The notes under the pieces were generated by a model, which saw only the letters and a program-made list of their open reading frames with translations, was not told where the DNA came from and made no database searches. A stretch of DNA of 64,000 nt, taken from contig JADJLQ010000001.1 in NCBI GenBank assembly GCA_016709995.1, forward strand, positions 3,010,001 through 3,074,000, read 5' to 3'. This stretch comes from Saprospiraceae bacterium. Lineage in GTDB: Bacteria > Bacteroidota > Bacteroidia > Chitinophagales > Saprospiraceae. Below are positions 26,135-34,199 of this stretch, one piece after another (within the stretch, counting starts at the first letter, position 1; every line of letters starts with the position of its first letter). The position numbers and the translations under genes were made by a program.

Positions 26135-26755
26135 CTACTTTCTAAATTGATCCTTCCACCTCCACAAATACATGCAGGCAATCGTCCGATAAGGCCGCCA
26201 CTGCTCTGCAATGGCATGCATTTTTTGAACCAAGGGCTTGCCGGTTTCCTCCAGATTGTATAGCCGGACGATGCCTTGCTGAACACCCAGATCAAGTGCT
26301 GGGAATACATCGAGCTTGCCCATAGGGCTGATCATGGTCATTTGAACGGTCCAGGTACCGACTCCTTTGATTACCGTGAGTTTTTTGACCAGGTCATCTT
26401 CGTGTAGCCCATGCCAGTCGATGTCCTGGTTTTCCTTTTCCAGAAAAAACCGGGCGATATTGCGAACATAATCTGCCTTGGAGTAGGACAGACCCAGGCC
26501 ACGCAAGGTTTCTGTCTTCATCCGGGTGAGCTTTTTTAAATCAAGTTTTTCCTCTTCAAACAGACTTAACAAACGTTTATGTATGACCGCAGCGGCTTTG
26601 ATAGACAGCTGTTGGTAGACGATGGATTCGATCAGGGCATCGCTGAGAGGCGTCGGTGTGGTATTGAGTTTGGGGAAAGGTATTTCTTCAATCAAAGGCT
26701 GAAATACAGGATCTTTTGCTAAATGTCTGGTAATTTTAAGTTTTGAAATCGGCAT
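26135..26755 (-). CDS. DNA-3-methyladenine glycosylase (AlkA-like, HhH-GPD)
   Basis: A 206-aa base-excision glycosylase that removes alkylated purines. Marks are SIVYQQLSIKAAAVIHKRL, the helix-hairpin-helix IKGVGTWTVQM and the catalytic Asp in VFPALDLGVQQGI, followed by WRPYRTIACMYLWRW. It is shorter than E. coli AlkA because the N-terminal domain is absent, which is common. The start ATG is preceded on the minus strand by TATCTTTA, a weak -7 box. A decayed relative lies at 24.8 kb. Confidence 0.88.
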   Translation of the reverse strand: MPISKLKITRHLAKDPVFQPLIEEIPFPKLNTTPTPLSDALIESIVYQQLSIKAAAVIHKRLLSLFEEEKLDLKKLTRMKTETLRGLGLSYSKADYVRNIARFFLEKENQDIDWHGLHEDDLVKKLTVIKGVGTWTVQMTMISPMGKLDVFPALDLGVQQGIVRLYNLEETGKPLVQKMHAIAEQWRPYRTIACMYLWRWKDQFRK

Positions 26756-26810
26756 GCGGTAAAGATACTAAACCGTCAAATTTGATTGTTTTGATTATAG
26801 AGTAGAACAC

Positions 26811-28442
26811 ATGAAACGTATAAATATAGTTTTAATTGGTTTTTTAAGCCTTTGGCTCACGAAAGCATCCAGCCAGGTTTTTGAGTATAAAACCACACGG
26901 CTAGCTCAATGGAATCAGGCAGGCACTGATTACAGCGATGTATGGGGATATGCTGCAGCCGGCAGAGAGTATGCCATCCTGGGAGGAGCTACTAAAATCT
27001 TTTTCTTCGATATCACCAACCCCTCTAATCCGACCCTGATCAAAGCATTTGGTCCTTACACTTCGACTGCCTGGCGCGAATTTAAGACCTATAGTCATTA
27101 TGCCTATGCCGTGAGCGAGGTCGATCAAAGTGGTTTGAGGATATTTGACCTGCAGTATTTGCCGGATTCGGTGGTATTGGTCAATCAAACCAACCAGTTT
27201 TTCAACACCTGCCATATGCCTTTTATAGATGAAGCCAATGCTCGCTTGTATTGTGCCGGCACCAACACAAGAAGTAATGGGGTCATTGTATTGGATCTGT
27301 CACTGAAGCCGGATAGTCCTACTGTAGTTATCAATCAGGCATTGCCAAGATCTTACATCCACGATATCTATGTTCGCAACAATATTATGTATGCTTCGCA
27401 TGGGGGCAATGGATTATCCATCTATAACTGTACCGGCAATGCCTGTGGCCCGGAGTTGGACCGGATCGTATTCGGAGGGTACAATCATAGCAGTTGGATG
27501 GATCCAGGAGGAAACTGGTTGATCAATGCGACAGAGACCGGGGGTAACCCCCTTCGAATGGTGCCATTGACCAGCGCTACCCATATGGAACCTGCCGGTG
27601 TGATCAAATTCAAATCACTTACCTTGCGCGAACAATACCCACAAGGCAACGCCGCTGATACAGCCAATATAGCCCACAACCCCTATTTTGTAGGCAACCT
27701 CATCTATTCTTCTTATTACACTGATGGAGTCCAGATTTTCGATGCCAGTGATCCTAACAATATTCATCGAATCGCTTATTTTGATACCGACAGATCTTCT
27801 ACCTCCTACTCGCCGGTATTCAGAGGTTGCTGGGGAGTATACCCGTTTTTACCGTCAGGCAATATCCTGGCCAGTGATATTCAGTCAGGGCTTTGGGTCT
27901 TCCGACTCAATAATTCTGCTTTGGCCATCAAATCATTCAATCTGGATGGCGCAGTACAGCCTGATCAATCTATCCAATTAGACATCACCAGCGTCATCAA
28001 TGTGCCCATCCTCACGATCGTATTGGAGAAAAGCAATGAAGGCAAATCCTTTACGGCCATCAAAGAAATCCTTCCACCGCAGCTTCTTCCCGCCAACCTT
28101 GCCTCCAATTTTACAGATTTCAAGACCACCAAAGACAATTATTATCGTTTAAAAATCACTTATGCGGATGGTTCGATTGATTATACCCAAATCCTTAAAA
28201 TAAGTATTCCTCAGTTAAACTTTCGATCCTGGCCCAATCCACTCCAGGACAAATTATTTTTCTCCAGTCAATATCCTATCGAGCTCCTGACCATCATGAG
28301 TGTAGAGGGCAAAGTACTCAGTACCGCACGATTCCCAGCCTCTGGTATGAACCTACCCTCTAATCTGAGCAGCGGAGTCTACTTATTTAATTACCAATCT
28401 TTCAATGCCAATTGGACGGAAAAAATCGTGGTACAGAGATAG
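26811..28442 (+). CDS. Choice-of-anchor B family secreted protein with T9SS sorting tail
   Basis: A 543-aa secreted protein: signal peptide MKRINIVLIGFLSLWLTKAS, then an LVIVD/choice-of-anchor-B propeller. The family's phrases are present (DVWGYAAAGREYAILGG, WREFKTYSHYAYAVSE, NTCHMPFIDE, IHDIYVRNNIMYASHG, YNHSSWMD). After about residue 390 comes a linker module and a type A sorting domain ending in the usual pattern (FRSWPNPLQDKLFF, SGVYLFNYQS, EKIVVQR). It is probably exported by type IX secretion. Role unknown; members may be calcium-binding surface proteins. Confidence 0.85.
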   Translation: MKRINIVLIGFLSLWLTKASSQVFEYKTTRLAQWNQAGTDYSDVWGYAAAGREYAILGGATKIFFFDITNPSNPTLIKAFGPYTSTAWREFKTYSHYAYAVSEVDQSGLRIFDLQYLPDSVVLVNQTNQFFNTCHMPFIDEANARLYCAGTNTRSNGVIVLDLSLKPDSPTVVINQALPRSYIHDIYVRNNIMYASHGGNGLSIYNCTGNACGPELDRIVFGGYNHSSWMDPGGNWLINATETGGNPLRMVPLTSATHMEPAGVIKFKSLTLREQYPQGNAADTANIAHNPYFVGNLIYSSYYTDGVQIFDASDPNNIHRIAYFDTDRSSTSYSPVFRGCWGVYPFLPSGNILASDIQSGLWVFRLNNSALAIKSFNLDGAVQPDQSIQLDITSVINVPILTIVLEKSNEGKSFTAIKEILPPQLLPANLASNFTDFKTTKDNYYRLKITYADGSIDYTQILKISIPQLNFRSWPNPLQDKLFFSSQYPIELLTIMSVEGKVLSTARFPASGMNLPSNLSSGVYLFNYQSFNANWTEKIVVQR

Positions 28443-28542
28443 GACTACAAGCCTCCAGCCAGACCCCATTCAGAAATTTGTTGCGTGCTTCTACGCGTCT
28501 TGCGTGGCAATCAAAGTTGCGAAGCAACCAAAGCCATAAATT

Positions 28543-29163
28543 TTACCCATTTCTATACTTAACCATCTCTAATGCCAACGCATTAGCCAGCGGATCCTTA
28601 CTCAACCTTAATTCCCGAATCACATTTTCAAAGTCAACATCGTTTCTATTTTGACTCAATTTAAAGGAAGCTTCTTTGCGTTCTATCTGTATCTCAAATG
28701 CGACGATCCCATTCATTTGTTGCTGTACCTGCTCGGGCATAGTGTCAAAGGAAACCGGATGGACAGAGTCTCGCTCATACTTATCAACTATGCGCCGCAA
28801 AGATTCTATCATTTCTTCTCCCTGGATGATGCGGATATGGCCACTGACTTGAGCACTCAGATAGTTCCAGGTAGGCACATTGGCCTGGCCATACCAGGAA
28901 GATGAAATATAATGATGTATTGGTGATAGAAAGGTAGCCAATACTTTGGGTGCCTTTTCAAACACCTGCCATTGAGGATTGCCCTTGGAGATATGTCCCC
29001 AAAGCACTTGTTGGCCTTTCGCATTTATTTCTAATTCCAAAGGTATATGAGTAGCCAATGGGTAAATGTCTCCAGTAGAGATTAAAGTCGCAAAACTATT
29101 GGCCCGAATAAACGCGTCGATCGTGTCCGGATCAGAGACTTTAAAATAAGAGGGAGTATGCAT
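28543..29163 (-). CDS. FMN-binding negative transcriptional regulator (PaiB family)
   Basis: A 206-aa protein with the flavin-reductase-like split barrel. Family marks are MHTPSYFKVSD at the N-terminus, HIPLELE, GHISKGNPQW and SPIHHYISSSWYG with VPTWNYLSAQVSG. In Bacillus, PaiB represses protease and sporulation genes, but most homologues are untested and could be FMN-binding enzymes. Length is normal. It is convergent with the choice-of-anchor gene; the 100-bp gap includes a short GCGTGCTTCTACGCGTCTTG stretch similar in rhythm to the other intergenic repeats. Confidence 0.88.
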   Translation of the reverse strand: MHTPSYFKVSDPDTIDAFIRANSFATLISTGDIYPLATHIPLELEINAKGQQVLWGHISKGNPQWQVFEKAPKVLATFLSPIHHYISSSWYGQANVPTWNYLSAQVSGHIRIIQGEEMIESLRRIVDKYERDSVHPVSFDTMPEQVQQQMNGIVAFEIQIERKEASFKLSQNRNDVDFENVIRELRLSKDPLANALALEMVKYRNG

Positions 29164-29214
29164 AGAGTATCCTTATTGCTTTTGGTGAATAAAATAGTCT
29201 GGATACTGAATGCC

Positions 29215-30765
29215 TTAATTTTTCTTAGGCACTTTGCCAAACTGATACACATTTTCAATTGGAGCATATGTGTCAGTGTAAACTATGTATTCTGAAATCC
29301 TCACATCATATTTTGGATCTTTATTGAGCAATCGCAACTGTACCTGGTGGCTCCCTTTTGGCAGCTGATACTTCCAATAGATTTCATGCCTTCTTTCTTT
29401 AAAATCTGCCGGAAGTAGGACCGTTTCTGTAGTGCCCTGATCAAGGGTAGTGAGCAATTGAGCAGTGTATTTATCTGATTTGCCATCCCAATTGGTGACA
29501 TAACCTTTGATGACAATACCTACGCCTTCAAAAAGAAGACTCAAAGTATCTTCCAGTACCTTACCCAGGTAAGTCTTGCTGGCAGGGAAAGTATGATCAA
29601 ACGACTGCTCATAAGCTACCGGCATAGGTTTTTGTACTTTGATGGTGATCTTTTCGCCTTCTACTTTGCCGCCATTGGCCAATATATTTTCCAGGGCATG
29701 TTTCATACTCAGTGCATAGGTCTTGTTAAGAGAAATGTCCGTATAAGCAAAGTTGAGATCTTCCGCGCCTTCCAGACCCTGCATCCAGTATTCGGGTATT
29801 TTTCTGTATCCCAGGATGGTCCCCAGGATGCCGGCGGCAGAAGATGGATTGCAGTCTGCATCTTGGCCACAGCGGGTAGTGATCTCGATGGTCTGGGTAA
29901 AATCGCCTTTGCCGTACAATAATCCGATGACTACATAGGCAGAATTGATGGTGGCATCTATATTAAATGGCGCATATACTCCATCCGGGCACCCGATATC
30001 TTCAGACCATTTATCCTGTACTTCCAGCCAGGTCCTTTTCCAATCCGTAGGATATAATTTGTGCCACTTAAGTACATCACTGATCACCTGGTAATATTTT
30101 GATTTTACAGGGATAGATTTTAAAGCTTGCTGAATGATGTATGGAATATCCGATGAAAAGAAGGCTTGCGCATATAGATTGGCGATAAAGACCCCACCAT
30201 ACCAGCCATCTCCATAGTTCATGATATGACCTACCCTATCGCTGATCTCATTGGCTGCGAGTGGCATACCTGGTGACATCAATCCTGCAAAGTCGGCTTC
30301 TATCTGATAATCAATACAATCTGCATGAGGATTATTGATCCAATGACCGGACATCGGAGGGTTGATCCCATTCAATATATTGTACCTGGCTGCCTGGTTG
30401 GCATGCCAGAGCTTATACCCTTTATGTGCAAATGCTTGTGCGAATGCATCAGGCGTAGCCTTCAACCCATCCCGCTCCAGGACCTCTACCCAGGTAAGAT
30501 CCATATACAGGTCATCGTACAAACCATCGTTGTGCGTCATCATCTCGGCCACATAACCTTTGTACCACGGGATCGGATGATAAGTCTGGATCATGGTACC
30601 GTTGTACCGAAACTCTACCGGCCCACCAAAGGTGACTCCAATGGTCTGACCTGCCCAGCCACCTTTGATCTTATCGAGGAGCGTGGATGTAGAGATAATA
30701 TTTTGGCTATGGGATTCTATTGAAAAATATAGAATGATCAAAGCCGGCATATATTTAAGCTTCAT
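29215..30765 (-). CDS. Secreted ADP-ribosylglycohydrolase-family protein
   Basis: A 516-aa secreted protein: signal peptide MKLKYMPALIILYFSIESHS, then the ADP-ribosylglycohydrolase fold with KIKGGWAGQTIGVTFGGPVE at the first metal/ribose site, DGLYDDLYMDLTWVEVLE carrying the acidic cluster and RCGQDADCNPSSAAGILG as the third signature. A beta-sandwich domain follows from about 420. Family members remove ADP-ribose from proteins or related nucleosides; secreted Bacteroidota forms may act on other N- or O-glycosides, so the substrate is open. The frame is intact. Confidence 0.85.
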   Translation of the reverse strand: MKLKYMPALIILYFSIESHSQNIISTSTLLDKIKGGWAGQTIGVTFGGPVEFRYNGTMIQTYHPIPWYKGYVAEMMTHNDGLYDDLYMDLTWVEVLERDGLKATPDAFAQAFAHKGYKLWHANQAARYNILNGINPPMSGHWINNPHADCIDYQIEADFAGLMSPGMPLAANEISDRVGHIMNYGDGWYGGVFIANLYAQAFFSSDIPYIIQQALKSIPVKSKYYQVISDVLKWHKLYPTDWKRTWLEVQDKWSEDIGCPDGVYAPFNIDATINSAYVVIGLLYGKGDFTQTIEITTRCGQDADCNPSSAAGILGTILGYRKIPEYWMQGLEGAEDLNFAYTDISLNKTYALSMKHALENILANGGKVEGEKITIKVQKPMPVAYEQSFDHTFPASKTYLGKVLEDTLSLLFEGVGIVIKGYVTNWDGKSDKYTAQLLTTLDQGTTETVLLPADFKERRHEIYWKYQLPKGSHQVQLRLLNKDPKYDVRISEYIVYTDTYAPIENVYQFGKVPKKN

Positions 30766-30802
30766 AGTTTAAATATAGGTAGTTTGTTTTTAATCCATAC
30801 AT

Positions 30803-31414
30803 ATGATAGACCATATTATCCTCGGTTGTAAAGAGATAGATGAAGGCATTCAATTTATCTATCAAAAAACTTCAGTGATGCCTCAAAAGGGTGGCCGGCA
30901 CCCTCAATGGGGGACACAAAATGCCTTACTGTCCCTTGGCCAAAACAGCTATCTGGAAGTCATGGCACCTATACCCGGACAAGCCACCAACTATCCTTTT
31001 GACTCCCTTCCAGACTTTTCCACACCAAAATGGCTCACCTGGGCAGCCCGGACTGAGGATATCCTGGCTGTCAAAACTACCCTGGACGCTATGAATATGA
31101 AACATAGTGATATTATACCAGGTGCCCGAATAAAACCGGATGGGCAAACACTTCGATGGAAACTGTTATTCCCTGAAAATAATTATTCAGGCGTATTTCC
31201 CTTTTTTATAGAATGGGAATCAAAATCCTTACACCCTGCGCTTACTAGCCCCATTGGTCTGAGTTTGATGACATGGCATCTGGGGCATCCCGAATTCAGT
31301 AAGATTAATGCCTGTTTTATCCAATTAAAAGTGGGCCTTCATTGTACTGAAAGCGTTCAACCAAAGCTTCAGGGTTTATTTCAGGTTGGACAAAATAATG
31401 CAGTGTGGATTTGA
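30803..31414 (+). CDS. Glyoxalase-like (VOC superfamily) domain protein
   Basis: A 203-aa protein starting MIDHIILGCKEIDEGIQFIY with HPQWGTQNALLSLGQNSYLE, the Glyoxalase_3-type pattern of paired beta-alpha-beta-beta-beta modules; His and Glu metal ligands occupy the usual places. No signal peptide. Substrate unknown. It is divergent from the ADP-ribosylglycohydrolase gene, with 37 bp between starts. Confidence 0.78.
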   Translation: MIDHIILGCKEIDEGIQFIYQKTSVMPQKGGRHPQWGTQNALLSLGQNSYLEVMAPIPGQATNYPFDSLPDFSTPKWLTWAARTEDILAVKTTLDAMNMKHSDIIPGARIKPDGQTLRWKLLFPENNYSGVFPFFIEWESKSLHPALTSPIGLSLMTWHLGHPEFSKINACFIQLKVGLHCTESVQPKLQGLFQVGQNNAVWI

Positions 31415-31433
31415 ACTTAAGCCTGGGGAACAC

Positions 31434-32894
31434 TCACTTGATTTTGTAGAGTCCGATTTCGCTCATACACAATTCGACAGGAGCCTCCAGGCTGATTCTG
31501 ATTCTGTCCGTAGTGATAGGGGATGTCAAAGGGATCAATCTATTGGCACCGACCGATTTTACTTCTGCTAACGGTACCCATTCACCATTTACCAAATACG
31601 CTACTTGGACTTGCTCTACCCGTTGACCGAGTTTTATATTTTCGCGGAGTTGAATCAAATCGAATGTCGTAGTCTTAGGTAGTTGGATATCCAGGCTTGC
31701 CGTATGTACTCCATCTTTAGTCGCCCAATAGCTATAGCGGTCACCATCCATCAGCAAGGAGGTATTGAATGACTTACCTCTGGTATTGGAAGCTTTGATC
31801 CTTGCTCCCAGGATCAGGTTGGTTTTAAATGTGTTCTTCAGTTTGTTGCCAAACTCACCCAGGATCTGCACATCATTAGTATGCAACAGGCCGTCGGTGG
31901 TGGGTGCCAATCCAAGGTCCAGGCAAGCCCCTCTGCCCACACTTTTTAGGTAAAGTTCGAAAAGCTGATCGACTGACTTTTCTTTGCCATCCTGTTCGGG
32001 ATGATAGAACCATCCCGGCCTCAAGGGTACATCACATTCTGCCGGGATCCAATGGTCACCGTGGCGGGTGCCTTCGCTGCTGGTCCGGGTATTGACATTG
32101 CCAGGCACGGCCTTTGGTCCTGATTCGGGGACCGGATTGAAAGTAGCCCAGTGCGTCTCAGCCGCATAACCTTTTTCATTGCCAACCCACCGCACATCCC
32201 ATCCAATGTCACTAAAGATATTGGCGGACGGCTGCATCTTTCTCGTCAGGTCGTTCCAGGTATGTTCCCAATCATAATATACAGTATTGTCGATTTTTCG
32301 TTTTTCCCGGGCCCCACCGTAATACCCATCACCCCCATTGGCTCCATCATGCCAGCTCATGAACAAAGTTCCGTAGCGGCTGTACAATTCCTTGAGTTGG
32401 TTGCGATAAGTCTCCAGGTAGTCAGGGGTACCATATTGAGCATTGTTACGATCCCAGGGCGAACAATAAATGCCAAACTTTAATCCCGCCTTTCTGCATG
32501 CTTGCTCTACCTCCTTGACCATATCCCCCTCGCCGTTTTTCCAGGGGCTTTTACTGATATTATAAGAGGTAGTCTGGGTAGGCCACAGGCAAAACCCATC
32601 ATGGTGTTTGGCTACCAGGATCAAACCCTTTAAGCCTCCTGATTTGGCAGCGCCGACTATTTGGTCTGCATCGAAATGCGCAGGATTAAAAACAGCAGGA
32701 TCAGCGTCCCCATAACCCCATTCCTTATTTTCAAAGGTAGTAGGGGTAAAATGAATCAGCCCATATACTTCCGTCTCCTGCCACGCCAGCTGTCTTTCGC
32801 TCGGAAGTGCTCCATAGGGTTGAAGCGGTTTTGGCTTGAGTACCAGGGCAGGTATGAGAAGCAGGATAAAAAGAATTACTTGCATGGCTTGCAC
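31434..32894 (-). CDS. Alpha-L-fucosidase (GH29)
   Basis: A 486-aa secreted glycosidase that releases alpha-L-fucose with a retaining mechanism. After the signal segment (MQAMQVILFILLLIPALV) the barrel begins RQLAWQETEVYGLIHF. Family marks are AKSGGLKGLILVAKHHDGF (the His-His pair), FGIYCSPWDRN and LFMSWHDGANG, in which Asp is the likely nucleophile; the C-terminal part (about 330-486) is a beta domain (TTFDLIQLRENIKLGQRVE). Possible job: processing host or environmental fucosylated glycans together with the GH43, GH5 and SGNH enzymes. Confidence 0.9.
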   Translation of the reverse strand: MQAMQVILFILLLIPALVLKPKPLQPYGALPSERQLAWQETEVYGLIHFTPTTFENKEWGYGDADPAVFNPAHFDADQIVGAAKSGGLKGLILVAKHHDGFCLWPTQTTSYNISKSPWKNGEGDMVKEVEQACRKAGLKFGIYCSPWDRNNAQYGTPDYLETYRNQLKELYSRYGTLFMSWHDGANGGDGYYGGAREKRKIDNTVYYDWEHTWNDLTRKMQPSANIFSDIGWDVRWVGNEKGYAAETHWATFNPVPESGPKAVPGNVNTRTSSEGTRHGDHWIPAECDVPLRPGWFYHPEQDGKEKSVDQLFELYLKSVGRGACLDLGLAPTTDGLLHTNDVQILGEFGNKLKNTFKTNLILGARIKASNTRGKSFNTSLLMDGDRYSYWATKDGVHTASLDIQLPKTTTFDLIQLRENIKLGQRVEQVQVAYLVNGEWVPLAEVKSVGANRLIPLTSPITTDRIRISLEAPVELCMSEIGLYKIK

Positions 32895-33121
32895 ATTAGT
32901 TTAACTATGAAACTTAAAGGTAGTGATATCATGCAGGAAGGACTACCAGACTATCAAATTTTAAATTCACTTTATAGGTTAATACTTTTGTTTGTCCAAA
33001 AGACCAGGATTATTGATTCGTTACACAGGTAAGTTCCTAAAATTTCCTGTTAATATCGACTGCCGTTTTAAAGCACCTTGTCTATGGCGGTGTTTAAGAG
33101 AAAAGAATAGTGCTAAGTATG

Positions 33122-33129
33122 TAACTTTG
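33122..33129 (+). promoter_or_regulatory. Bacteroidetes -7 box (TAACTTTG) of metH
   Basis: TAACTTTG lies 11 nt before ATG 33141. No cobalamin or SAM riboswitch pattern was found in the 246-bp leader region upstream. Confidence 0.55.
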
Positions 33130-33140
33130 CACCCAATTTT

Positions 33141-34199
33141 ATGAATACATCCATCTATGATATAGTCAAAAATCGAATCCTAATATTGGATGGTGCTATG
33201 GGTACCATGATTCAGCGCTATGATCTTACAGAAAATGATTTTAGAAACGATCGGTTAAAAGATCACCCAGGGTCACTCAAAGGCAATAATGATCTGCTCT
33301 GTATCACCCGACCGGATGTGATCAAGGAGATACATGCTCAATATTTTGATGCTGGTGCCGATATCATAGAGACCAACACCTTCGGTGGCACTACGGTAGC
33401 CCAGGCAGATTACCACCTGGAGTCATGGGTCTATGAGATCAATTATGAAGGCGCTAAAATAGCCAGGGAAGTGGCAGACGCTTATACTTTAAAGCAACCG
33501 GACAAACCCCGGTTTGTAGCAGGCTCCATGGGACCTACCACCAAATTGGCCTCCATGTCCCCGGAAGTAGGCAATCCTGGTTATCGTGCGATCACCTTTG
33601 ATCAGCTGGTGGTCGCATTTAAAGAGCAAGCGACCGGATTGATCGATGGAGGCGTGGACCTCTTATTGATTGAGACGATCACCGATACCTTAAATGCCAA
33701 AGCAGCCTTATTTGCTATTCAGGAGATTTTCGAAGAAAGAGAAATCGAATTGCCCATTATGATCTCAGGTACGATCACCGATGCCAGTGGCCGGATTTTG
33801 TCCGGTCAGACTGCAGAAGCTTTCCTCGTATCTGTATCACATATGCCTTTATTCAGCATAGGATTCAATTGCGCTTTGGGTGCCTCGGCTTTGAGACCAT
33901 ACCTCCAGGTGCTGGATGAGAAAGCTACCTGTTTGGTCAGCGCCCACCCCAATGCTGGCCTCCCCAACGAAATGGGAGCCTATGACCAAACCCCGCAGGA
34001 AATGGCGGATCAAATCGAAGAATATCTCAAATTGGGCCTGATCAATATAGTTGGTGGATGTTGTGGATCTACCCCGGATCATATCCGCAAGATTGCAGAG
34101 AAAGCTTCCAGGTATGTCCCACGATCCATAGAAAAAGAAGCGGTTGAGTCCGAATCTTCCTTTCAACCGCAACTACAACCCTCAGCAAGCATCGGATGA
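33141..34199 (+). CDS. metH: Methionine synthase, homocysteine-binding subunit (split MetH N-part)
   Basis: This 352-aa protein is the homocysteine S-methyltransferase barrel of cobalamin-dependent methionine synthase. It starts LILDGAMGTMIQRYDL and carries the three zinc cysteines: C244 in GFNCALGAS and C307/C308 in GGCCGSTPDHI. In most bacteria this domain is fused to the rest of MetH; here it ends in a Ser/Gln-rich tail and overlaps the second gene by ATGA (34196-34199), so the split is real and translationally coupled, as in many Flavobacteriia and relatives. Confidence 0.93.
   Translation: MNTSIYDIVKNRILILDGAMGTMIQRYDLTENDFRNDRLKDHPGSLKGNNDLLCITRPDVIKEIHAQYFDAGADIIETNTFGGTTVAQADYHLESWVYEINYEGAKIAREVADAYTLKQPDKPRFVAGSMGPTTKLASMSPEVGNPGYRAITFDQLVVAFKEQATGLIDGGVDLLLIETITDTLNAKAALFAIQEIFEEREIELPIMISGTITDASGRILSGQTAEAFLVSVSHMPLFSIGFNCALGASALRPYLQVLDEKATCLVSAHPNAGLPNEMGAYDQTPQEMADQIEEYLKLGLINIVGGCCGSTPDHIRKIAEKASRYVPRSIEKEAVESESSFQPQLQPSASIG

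Noticed and set aside
32895..33140. Cobalamin or SAM riboswitch before metH
   Set aside because: No conserved B12-box or SAM-I core could be found in the leader, which has only a -7 box near the start codon.
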